12,774 nucleotides of DNA from WHTB01 sp050699035 (lineage in GTDB: Bacteria > Actinomycetota > Actinomycetes > Propionibacteriales > Nocardioidaceae): NCBI GenBank assembly GCA_050699035.1, contig JBOHDE010000105.1:1-12774 (forward strand). Direction: 5' to 3'. The number at the start of each line of letters is the position of its first letter. Within the stretch, counting starts at the first letter, position 1. Both the position numbers and the translations under genes were made by a program. Below, in pieces: positions 6,097 to 11,475 of this stretch. The notes below the pieces were generated by a model that worked only from the letters and a program-made list of their open reading frames with translations, was not told the DNA's origin and did no database searches.

Positions 6097-7044
6097 TCAG
6101 CTCGCCTGCAGCCTCATCCACAGCCGGATCGCCGTGCCGGACCGATGCGTGCAGACCTGCACGAGGTCACAGACACAGTTGGCCAGCAACAGCCCCCGGC
6201 CTGTCGTCGACTCCACCGCCGGGGTGAGCCGCCCGGCCAGTGGGTCGGTGATGTGCCCGCTGTCACGCACCTCGCAGACCAGGTGGCCGCGCTCGGACCA
6301 CACGCTGAGTACGCCGGACCCACCGGCATGGATCAGCGAGTTGGTGGCCACCTCGTTGACCGCCAACTCCAGGTCCGCGAGCCGGTCCGCCTGGAGACCG
6401 GCCCGGCCCGCTTCGTAGGCCACCACCCGACGTACGGCCGACGCCGCGGTGAAGGACATCGTGCTGGCCTCCGCCGGTGTCGGCGGCAGCTCCATCAGCG
6501 ACGCGGCCACCCGTTGGGGGTCGTCGTAGGTCGCACTGTCGTGCCGCTCGGTGGACGTCACGACCACGGGATGCGTGCGCTCGGCGTCTGCGCTGGCCTG
6601 GGCGTCGAGACCGGCGATGTCGTACGGACACAGGATCGCCGCATCCCGCCCGGCGAAGGCCAGGTTGATCAACGCCTCGTGCTGGACCGCGGCCGCGTAC
6701 TCCGCCCATGATCGTCCCGGCCAGATCGGCTCGCCGACGATGGACACCCGGCGCGGCGCGTGGTCGTCGGCGAACCGCCGCAGTACCGCCGGGATGATCC
6801 GTCCTGGGTTGCGCCCGTGGTCGGCCATGTCGAGCAGGACGACGCCGGCCGCCTCGTCGCCCAACGCGTCGTGGACCAGCCCCACCTGCTGCCCCGGGAC
6901 CGCCACCAGGACGGGCTGGTCGTCCGCACGAGCGCTGCGCACGAACGGCACGACGCCGGCGAGGTACTCCTCCTCGCCGCGGTACATCAGGGCCTCGTGG
7001 ACGAACCGCTCCCGCCGCCGACGCTTGACCAAGGTCCGTCTCAT
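6097..7044 (-). CDS. MEDS-domain ATPase, anti-sigma factor/RsbA-like regulator
   Basis: A 315-residue two-domain cytoplasmic regulator. Residues ~15-165 form an MEDS (DcmR-like sensory) domain: FVHEALMYRGEEEYLAGVVPF at the start (split as FVHEALMYRG and EEEYLAG), VLVAVPG, LDMADHGRNPGRIIPAVL and LCPYD. Residues ~195-310 form a GHKL ATPase of the RsbW/SpoIIAB serine-kinase type, with an N-box at 226-240 (ELAVNEVATNSLIHA), G1 DSGHITDP at 261-268 and G2 GRGLLLAN at 282-289. There is no histidine phosphoacceptor domain, so it is more likely an anti-sigma or anti-anti-sigma kinase or switch than a classical sensor kinase. The ATG at 7044 overlaps the stop of a 35-codon upstream gene (ATGA), and the MBL gene follows after 3 nt. 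Its partner sigma factor is unknown; the ECF sigma at 8519 is not the class RsbW binds. Confidence 0.9.
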   Translation of the reverse strand: MRRTLVKRRRRERFVHEALMYRGEEEYLAGVVPFVRSARADDQPVLVAVPGQQVGLVHDALGDEAAGVVLLDMADHGRNPGRIIPAVLRRFADDHAPRRVSIVGEPIWPGRSWAEYAAAVQHEALINLAFAGRDAAILCPYDIAGLDAQASADAERTHPVVVTSTERHDSATYDDPQRVAASLMELPPTPAEASTMSFTAASAVRRVVAYEAGRAGLQADRLADLELAVNEVATNSLIHAGGSGVLSVWSERGHLVCEVRDSGHITDPLAGRLTPAVESTTGRGLLLANCVCDLVQVCTHRSGTAIRLWMRLQAS

Positions 7045-7148
7045 GCCGCCCCACGGGCTGACGCTGGTGGGCAGTCCGACCAGTCAGGGCGCAGCGCTCG
7101 GTCGGGCGACTCCCGCAAGGCGTCCGCCAGCCGCTGCCAACCCGACAT
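7041..7148 (-). CDS. Small coupled protein of 35 residues upstream of the MEDS-ATPase gene
   Basis: This minus-strand frame runs ATG (7148) to TGA (7041-7043). The TGA overlaps the ATG of the MEDS-ATPase gene as ATGA, a standard translational-coupling arrangement. A strong ribosome-binding site, GGGGAGG (7160-7154), is 5 nt from the ATG and is the best in this unit, whereas the MEDS gene has only a weak one. The product begins MSGWQRLADALRESPDR and is amphipathic at first. It has Trp at 4 and 23, a single Cys at 26, and an Ala/Pro/Ser-rich tail. I do not recognise a family. It may be a genuine small partner of the regulator, or a leader ORF whose translation delivers ribosomes to it. The ribosome-binding site overlaps a CCCCG/CGGGG hairpin (7157-7168) that could mask it. 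Confidence 0.6.
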   Translation of the reverse strand: MSGWQRLADALRESPDRALRPDWSDCPPASARGAA

Positions 7149-7156
7149 ATCAACCT

Positions 7157-7168
7157 CCCCGACCGGGG
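7157..7168 (-). promoter_or_regulatory. Hairpin overlapping the ribosome-binding site of the small gene
   Basis: CCCCG-AC-CGGGG is a 12-bp palindrome whose arm, on the minus strand, contains the first bases of the GGGGAGG ribosome-binding site. The 2-nt loop is too tight for all pairs, but four G-C pairs could form and lower initiation. This is inference. Confidence 0.3.
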
Positions 7169-7286
7169 CGCAGGGGCCTGAGTCGTCCACTAACCCTGTG
7201 ATTGTCAGGAGAAGTGACGGTGCAATGTCAAGGTCGCCGACCCACCGGCACGTTCCGCACGGACAGATCGAACGCCGGCCTTGCCG

Positions 7287-7292
7287 TACTCT
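7287..7292 (+). promoter_or_regulatory. Candidate -10 box for leaderless transcription of the first DHFR-family gene
   Basis: TACTCT ends 8 nt before the ATG at 7301, and no Shine-Dalgarno sequence is present in between. This spacing would put the transcription start at or next to the ATG. No convincing -35 element is seen. Confidence 0.4.
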
Positions 7293-7300
7293 CGCACTCC

Positions 7301-7888
7301 ATGCGCAAGATCATCGTGTCGATGTGGACCACCCTCGACGGGCTCGTCGCCGGCCCCGACGACGAGATGGACTGGTTGCGCCCCGACGACCAGATGCAGG
7401 CCTACGAGAACGAGCTGGTGGCGGGCGCGGACACCCTCCTGCTGGGCCGGATCACCCACGCAGACTTCGCCGGGGCCTGGCCCGAGGTGGCAGCGGACCC
7501 GTCGGCCAGCGACGAGGTGCGCGCGTATGCACGCCGGGTCGACGCCATGGCCAAGGTGGTGGTCTCGAAGTCCGGGAGGACCGCCGACTGGAACAACACC
7601 GAGCGGCTGCCCGAGCTGGAGCCGCCAGCTGTCCGCTCGCTCAAGGAGCAGGACGGGCACGACATCGTGGTGTACGGGAGCCTGAGCGTGGTCGGCACCC
7701 TCGCGGCACTCGGGCTGGTCGACGAGTACCACCTGCTGGTCCACCCGACTGTCCTGCACGAAGGGAAGCCGCTGTTCCCGCCCGCCCTGGGCGCGGTGCG
7801 TCTTGGCCTGCTCTCCGCCGACCCGTTCGCCACCGGCGTCGTCTTGATGCGGTACCGCCCCGAACCCGTACGCGCCGCCACGCCCTGA
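7301..7888 (+). CDS. Dihydrofolate reductase family protein (RibD_C type)
   Basis: A 195-residue protein of the DHFR/RibD C-terminal fold. Visible are the opening strand and LDG motif (MRKIIVSMWTTLDGLVAGP), LLLGRITHADF (46-56), VVVSKSG (86-92), DIVVYGSLSVVGTLAALGLVDE (split as DIVVYGS 121-127 and GLVDEYHLLVHP 138-149) and EGKPLFPP. These are the NADPH-binding and core positions of the RibD_C-type reductases common in actinomycete accessory regions. The substrate is unknown, and it is not expected to be the essential folate enzyme. I chose ATG 7301 because family members begin at this strand. An in-frame GTG at 7220 with AGGAG upstream would add 27 unconserved residues. It converges on a second family member with only 2 nt between the stops. 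Confidence 0.9.
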   Translation: MRKIIVSMWTTLDGLVAGPDDEMDWLRPDDQMQAYENELVAGADTLLLGRITHADFAGAWPEVAADPSASDEVRAYARRVDAMAKVVVSKSGRTADWNNTERLPELEPPAVRSLKEQDGHDIVVYGSLSVVGTLAALGLVDEYHLLVHPTVLHEGKPLFPPALGAVRLGLLSADPFATGVVLMRYRPEPVRAATP

Positions 7889-7890
7889 GG

Positions 7891-8472
7891 TCAGCCCACG
7901 ACGTACTTCAGCAGTACGTTGTTGGAACCCTCGAGCTGACGGACCTCGGCGAGCGTCAACGCGGCCGGCGAGGCGGCCATGAAGGCGGGATCGCCCGTGC
8001 CGAGCGCCGCGTTGCCGACCATCAGGTGCAGCTCGTCGACCAGGCCGGCGGCGAGCAGGTCGTTCCACAGCGTGGTGCTGCCGAAGGTCAGGATGTCGCC
8101 GTCGCCGTGGCGCTTGAGCTCGGCAATCTGCTCGTGCGCCTCGGCCCGACGCAGAATGCGCGTGGTCTCCCGCCATACCCCGGTGTCGTCCGGGCTCAGC
8201 GTGTCGGAGACGACGACCTTGTCGATCCGGTTGTTGATGCCGGAGATCTCCCGCTCGACGGCCGGCTGGCTCTGGACGTCGGCGATCGCGGGCCAGTAGC
8301 TGAGGAACCCGGAGTACGTCGTGCGCCCGACCAGCATGGTGTCGGCCGCCCGTAGCCGTTCGACGTTGTAGGCGCTGAACGACTCGTCCAGCGGCAGCAC
8401 CATCACGTCGCCGCCCGGCCCGGAGATGTACCCGTCCAGCGACATCAGGTTGCTGACGACCAGCTTGCTCAT
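7891..8472 (-). CDS. Dihydrofolate reductase family protein (RibD_C type), second copy
   Basis: A 193-residue member of the same fold as its convergent neighbour but clearly diverged from it. Visible are MSKLVVSNLMSLDGYISGPGG, TMLVGRTTYSGFLSYWPA (45-62), KVVVSDTL (85-92), DILTFGSTTLWNDL (126-139) and GLVDELHLMVGN (143-154). It probably reduces a pterin- or pyrimidine-like or other carbonyl compound with NADPH in the cytosol; the substrate is unknown. ATG 8472 has AGGAG 6 nt upstream, the clearest ribosome-binding site in this part of the window. It begins 46 nt after the ECF sigma gene on the same strand, so the two are likely co-transcribed. A small GGCGC/GCGCC stem (8491-8510) lies in the gap. 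Actinomycete SigJ/SigG-like sigma genes often have such enzymes next to them. Confidence 0.9.
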   Translation of the reverse strand: MSKLVVSNLMSLDGYISGPGGDVMVLPLDESFSAYNVERLRAADTMLVGRTTYSGFLSYWPAIADVQSQPAVEREISGINNRIDKVVVSDTLSPDDTGVWRETTRILRRAEAHEQIAELKRHGDGDILTFGSTTLWNDLLAAGLVDELHLMVGNAALGTGDPAFMAASPAALTLAEVRQLEGSNNVLLKYVVG

Positions 8473-8518
8473 CGCTACTCCTAGGCTCGTGGCGCCGGCG
8501 GTCCAGCGCCTTCACTCT

Positions 8519-9583
8519 TCACGAGTCGGCCGACCGCGCGAACTCATCGGACTCGCCGACAGTTTCTCCGAGCTCTTCAGGCAGTCCGAACCTGGCGTCG
8601 ACCGAGGGAGCGAGGAAGGAAGTGAGCTCGGCCACCCGCTCGCCGCGCAGCGTCAGCACGGTCACCGCGCCAAGAGCGTACGTCGAGCCCCCCGGCGTCC
8701 CCTGGTAGCAAGCCAGCGCGACCTGCCCACTCGCCGTCATCGGGACGACCCGCCACGGGGTCGCAAACATCCGCTCGGACATGAACCTGCCGACGCTCTC
8801 GCGACCGTCGAACCAGGCTGGCAACGGCGGCATCGACAGCCGGGCGTCCTCGACGAGCAGCTCCAGGATCGCGGGTACGTCGGACCGCTCCCACGCCGTG
8901 ACGAACGCGTCCAGCAAGGCTTTCTGGCCGTCGTCACCCAGCTCGCGACACGTCACCTGCTGGCTCGGCCCGGTGACCCGCTGGTCGAGATTCGCCCGCG
9001 CCCGCTGCAACGAGCTGTTGACCGAGGCGACGGACGTGTCCAGCAGCTCGGCCACCTCCGCGGCGGGGAAGGCGAGAACCTCGCGCAGGATCAGGACCGC
9101 GCGCTGGCTGGCGGGCAGGTGTTGCAGCGCCGCGACGAAGGCCAGCTCGACACTCTCGCGGGCCTCGTACCGTGCCGCCGGATCGGCCGGCCCGGTGGCC
9201 CAGGCCAGCATCGACTCCGGGTACGGCTCCAGCCAGACCGGCTCCAGCACCGGCTCGCCCAGGTCATGCGGGGAGTCGTACGCGGGACCATGGTCCAACG
9301 AGAGCTGTCGCTTCGGCCGACGGCCGCCCACCTTCATCGAGGCGTTGGTCGCGATCCGGTAGAGCCAGTTGCGCAGCGAGCTGCGACCCTCGAATCCGCC
9401 GAGTCCCTTCCAGGCACCGAGCAGCGCATCTTGGAGCGCGTCGTCGGCATCGAGGACGGACCCGAGCATCCGGTAGCAATGGGCGTGCAGCTCGCCGTGA
9501 TAGGGCGAGATCAGCTCGTCGAAGGCGGCCGAGTCACCCTCGCGGGCGAGCTCGAGGAGCTGTCCCTCATCCGGGTCCTGCAC
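8519..9583 (-). CDS. ECF sigma factor with SnoaL-like C-terminal domain (SigG/TIGR02960 type)
   Basis: A 354-residue RNA polymerase sigma factor. Region 2 spans ~18-85, with YRMLGSVLDADDALQDALLGAW (split as YRMLGSVLDADDAL and QDALLGAW), FEGRSSLRNWLYRIATNASM and the RPKR basic segment. Region 4 spans ~145-197: LQHLPASQRAVLILREVL, AEVAELLDTSVASVNSSLQRAR. Residues ~220-335 form an NTF2/SnoaL-like domain (LLDAFVTAWERSDV, LVEDARLSMPPLPAWFDGR, LGAVTVLTLRGERVAELTSF). In the SigG/SigJ-like ECF groups this domain replaces a separate anti-sigma factor and modulates activity in cis. The start is GTG 9583, since no in-frame ATG exists before Met40, and no clear ribosome-binding site is present. It is divergent from the DinB gene at 9678, with a palindrome between. 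Downstream is a DHFR-family gene, a possible target. Confidence 0.95.
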   Translation of the reverse strand: MQDPDEGQLLELAREGDSAAFDELISPYHGELHAHCYRMLGSVLDADDALQDALLGAWKGLGGFEGRSSLRNWLYRIATNASMKVGGRRPKRQLSLDHGPAYDSPHDLGEPVLEPVWLEPYPESMLAWATGPADPAARYEARESVELAFVAALQHLPASQRAVLILREVLAFPAAEVAELLDTSVASVNSSLQRARANLDQRVTGPSQQVTCRELGDDGQKALLDAFVTAWERSDVPAILELLVEDARLSMPPLPAWFDGRESVGRFMSERMFATPWRVVPMTASGQVALACYQGTPGGSTYALGAVTVLTLRGERVAELTSFLAPSVDARFGLPEELGETVGESDEFARSADS

Positions 9584-9633
9584 GGGCCCATGCTGGCACG
9601 GCCGACTCCGTGCACGGGCCTGGGCGTGCGTGA

Positions 9634-9653
9634 CGCGGCGAAGTTTCGCCGCG
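9634..9653. promoter_or_regulatory. Perfect palindrome in the sigma/DinB divergent intergenic region
   Basis: CGCGGCGAAgtTTCGCCGCG has exact 9-bp arms around a GT centre. It covers the position expected for the -35 of the DinB promoter (the -10 candidate is at 9666-9671) and lies about 50 bp upstream of the sigma start. It looks like a dimeric repressor operator; the regulator is unknown. Confidence 0.55.
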
Positions 9654-9665
9654 GAGCCAGGCCGC

Positions 9666-9671
9666 TACTGT
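9666..9671 (+). promoter_or_regulatory. Candidate -10 box for leaderless transcription of the second DinB gene
   Basis: TACTGT ends 6 nt before the ATG at 9678 and there is no Shine-Dalgarno sequence between. Transcription would start at the ATG itself. Confidence 0.45.
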
Positions 9672-9677
9672 GCCTCC

Positions 9678-10172
9678 ATGGCCGAGACCCAACGCGAGAG
9701 CGTGCCACGCGACGACGGCAGCGAGCTGGAGACGGCGCTGGCGTTTCTCCGCTTCGCTCGGCACTGCGTCTTGAAGAAGACCGAAGGTCTCGACGTGGAG
9801 CAGCTACGCCGAGCCGTCGTGCCGTCCGGGACGTCGCTGTTGGGGCTCGTGCAGCACCTGACCGACGCTGAGACCTACTGGTTCGGCCACCACGTCGCCG
9901 GCGATCCGGCGGCCGCCGATCTCGACTTCAGCATGAGCGTCCCGGCCGAGCGCGACTGCGCGGCGGTCCTCGCGGCGTACCGCGCCGCTGCGACGGCAAG
10001 CGACGAGATCCTGGCCGCCGTCGGCGATCTCGACATCCCGGTCAGCCAGCGGGTCGACGACGAGCAGCTGAGCGTGCGGTGGGTGGTGGCCCACATGACC
10101 AGCGAGACCGCCCGGCACGCCGGTCACGCCGACATCCTGCGCGAGCAGATCGACGGCGTGACCGGGCGTTGA
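9678..10172 (+). CDS. DinB-fold protein, DUF664 family (second copy)
   Basis: A 164-residue DinB-superfamily helical bundle. Metal-ligand positions are visible: His60 in LLGLVQHLTDAETYWF and His147/His150 in HMTSETARHAGHADILRE (139-156), with WVVAHM before. It is more canonical at the late histidines than the copy at 2986, and the two are distant paralogues. The function of the DUF664 branch is unproven; relatives are thiol-dependent S-transferases. ATG 9678 gives the family length. An in-frame ACG-side extension upstream has no conserved residues, and TACTGT 6 nt before the ATG suggests a leaderless mRNA. It is divergent from the SigG-type sigma gene across a perfect palindrome, so the two may share control, and it is a plausible target of that sigma factor. 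A stem-loop terminator follows 14 nt after the stop. Confidence 0.9.
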   Translation: MAETQRESVPRDDGSELETALAFLRFARHCVLKKTEGLDVEQLRRAVVPSGTSLLGLVQHLTDAETYWFGHHVAGDPAAADLDFSMSVPAERDCAAVLAAYRAAATASDEILAAVGDLDIPVSQRVDDEQLSVRWVVAHMTSETARHAGHADILREQIDGVTGR

Positions 10173-10185
10173 CGGACCGCGGCGG

Positions 10186-10231
10186 GCAACTGAGAGTTAC
10201 CGACGCCAGGGCGTGCGTAGACCTCAGTTGC
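10186..10231 (+). terminator. Stem-loop after the second DinB gene
   Basis: GCAACTGAG (10186-10194) and CTCAGTTGC (10223-10231) pair exactly. The 28-nt interior can continue pairing imperfectly (ACGC/GCGT), and the structure is followed by a T-rich CTTGGGCTTT. It starts 14 nt after the stop. The rest of 10232-10437 shows no gene, RNA gene or repeat that I can support. Confidence 0.5.
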
Positions 10232-10437
10232 TTGGGCTTTGGGGAAGTTCGTTGGGCCTCCGACCCGCACAAAGCTCCCGAAACGTCGCACCTGAACCGA
10301 GAACCAATGTGAAGGCCCCACGCCCGTCCTGGCCGACGCCCGCATCGACGTGCTCCGACCGGCCTGCCACAGCGAGATACCCCGACCCGGCGACGATCCG
10401 AAGATCACGCACCGCCTACGACCACTGAACTTCGGAC

Positions 10438-10833
10438 TCACATCATCGAGGCGACCTTTGCCACGATCTCGACGAGGTTTCCGTCCGGGTCGCGCAGAAT
10501 CGCGTTTCGGTTGTTGTTGCCCGTGTTGTGGGGCGGCTGAACGACGGGCACGCCAGCGGAGGCCAGGTGCGCAAAGGCTTGGTCGACGTCGTCAGTCCAG
10601 ACGACCAGGGCCATGGCCGGGCTGCCGGGTGACGCGTCAACCCCGTGGGCCGTCTTGGCCGCCTCCACCGTGCCGAGCCCGAGGCCGAAACCGTTCAGGG
10701 TGAGCTCGACGTGCTCGGGAGTGCCCTCTGTCGGGGTGCGGAACGTCTCGACGAATCCGAGCAGGTCCCGGTAGAACCGCAGTCCGGCTTCGATGTCGGC
10801 CGTGTAAAGGTTGACGAATGCGGTGGTGAACAT
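10438..10833 (-). CDS. VOC/glyoxalase superfamily protein
   Basis: A 131-residue single VOC protein made of two beta-alpha-beta-beta-beta modules. The first has FVNLYTADIEAGLRFYRDLLGFVETF (split as NLYTADIEAGLRFYRD and LLGFVETF). The second has LVVWTDDVDQAFAHLASAGVPVVQPP and ends with the family signature RDPDGNLVEIV (114-124), in which Glu122 is the usual metal ligand. Such proteins are lyases, dioxygenases or antibiotic-binding resistance proteins; which one cannot be told. Met at 10833 fits the family start; the in-frame ATG at 10896 would add 21 unconserved residues. TACGTT (10846-10841) ends 7 nt before this ATG with no Shine-Dalgarno sequence, suggesting a leaderless transcript. It is divergent from the toxin-antitoxin operon. 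Confidence 0.9.
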   Translation of the reverse strand: MFTTAFVNLYTADIEAGLRFYRDLLGFVETFRTPTEGTPEHVELTLNGFGLGLGTVEAAKTAHGVDASPGSPAMALVVWTDDVDQAFAHLASAGVPVVQPPHNTGNNNRNAILRDPDGNLVEIVAKVASMM

Positions 10834-10840
10834 GCCCAGC

Positions 10841-10846
10841 AACGTA
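10841..10846 (-). promoter_or_regulatory. Candidate -10 box for leaderless transcription of the VOC gene
   Basis: On the minus strand, TACGTT lies 7 nt before the ATG at 10833. No ribosome-binding site intervenes and no good -35 box is visible. Confidence 0.4.
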
Positions 10847-10874
10847 GCGCCGGACAGACCGGGTCGCCTCGCAT

Positions 10875-10913
10875 TTGCGTTGCCCGTCGTCGGCATGTAC
10901 GCTTTTCTGTACA
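10875..10913 (+). promoter_or_regulatory. Promoter and operator of the YefM-YoeB operon
   Basis: TTGCGT (10875-10880) and TACGCT (10898-10903) are spaced by exactly 17 bp. The inverted repeat TGTAC-N8-GTACA (10896-10913) overlaps the -10 box and ends just before the GGGAGG ribosome-binding site. YefM proteins autorepress by binding TGTACA-containing palindromes, and a full TGTACA is present at 10908-10913. The operator is therefore well supported by both position and known family behaviour. Confidence 0.75.
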
Positions 10914-10923
10914 GGGAGGTGCC

Positions 10924-11181
10924 ATGAAGACCTTGAGCTATACCGAGTCAAGAGCCAAGTATGCCGAGGTGCTCGACTCGGTCGTGAACGACCGCGAAGA
11001 GGTAGTCATCACTCGGGCTGGTCACGAGCCCGTCGTGATCATGTCCTTGGAGGACTTCGAGTCCCTGCGCGAGACCGCCTACCTGATGCGATCGCCGGCG
11101 AACGCTCGGCGACTCCTGGACGCCATGGAACGCCTTGAGGCTGGCGACGGCGAGCCGCACGACCTGATCGACGCCGATTGA
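10924..11181 (+). CDS. yefM: Type II antitoxin, Phd/YefM family
   Basis: An 85-residue antitoxin. The N-terminal DNA-binding domain (MKTLSYTESRAKYAEVLDSV, then VVITRAGHEPVVIMSLEDFESLRETAYL) is the YefM pattern. The acidic, flexible C-terminus (GDGEPHDLIDAD) is the toxin-masking tail. It neutralises YoeB by direct binding and, with it, represses the operon. ATG 10924 is preceded by GGGAGG with a 5-nt spacer and by a TGTAC/GTACA operator. The stop TGA is immediately followed by the toxin ATG with no intergenic base, which ties toxin synthesis to antitoxin translation. Upstream, the VOC gene is divergent; nothing suggests the module is linked to other mobile genes. Confidence 0.95.
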   Translation: MKTLSYTESRAKYAEVLDSVVNDREEVVITRAGHEPVVIMSLEDFESLRETAYLMRSPANARRLLDAMERLEAGDGEPHDLIDAD

Positions 11182-11442
11182 ATGCTGCTGGTCTGGGACT
11201 CGAACGCGTGGGAGGACTACCTGTGGTGGCAGACCCAGGACCGCAAAGTGCTCAAACGGATCAACCTGCTCATCCAAGACGTGGTTCGCAACGGCAACGA
11301 AGGCATCGGCAAGCCTGAGCCGCTCAAGCACGACTTCGCCGGCTACTGGTCCCGTCGGATCACCGACGAGCACCGACTCGTCTACAAGGTCGCCGAGAAC
11401 GAGGTTCGGATCGCCGCCTGTCGCTACCACTACGGGCGTTAA
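11182..11442 (+). CDS. yoeB: Type II toxin, Txe/YoeB family mRNA interferase
   Basis: An 86-residue RelE-fold endoribonuclease that cleaves mRNA in the ribosomal A site when freed from YefM. All the catalytic residues known for YoeB are present at the same numbers as in E. coli: Glu46 (KPEPLK), Arg65 (TDEHRLVY), His83 and Tyr84 in the terminal CRYHY. The conserved LKHDFAGYWSRRI is intact. There is no frameshift, so the module looks functional. ATG 11182 directly follows the antitoxin stop. The TAA at 11440-11442 lies in a GCGTTAACGC palindrome (11436-11445), and the next gene converges 33 nt away. Confidence 0.96.
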   Translation: MLLVWDSNAWEDYLWWQTQDRKVLKRINLLIQDVVRNGNEGIGKPEPLKHDFAGYWSRRITDEHRLVYKVAENEVRIAACRYHYGR

Positions 11443-11475
11443 CGCTAGCTACCCATGTCGCGGCTCGGAGTTCGC

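Noticed and set aside
5248..6711. Plus-strand 487-codon frame over the MBL and MEDS genes
   Set aside because: Antisense to two conserved proteins; composition is Arg/His/Gly-rich with no motif.
6760..9871. Long plus-strand frames over 6760-8355 and 8426-9871
   Set aside because: They are shadows of the MEDS, DHFR and sigma genes. No recognisable domain, and no ribosome-binding site supports a start.
10232..10437. Weak frames in the DinB-VOC convergent gap
   Set aside because: No start signal, no conserved residues and no RNA-like fold beyond the terminator. I treat it as non-coding.
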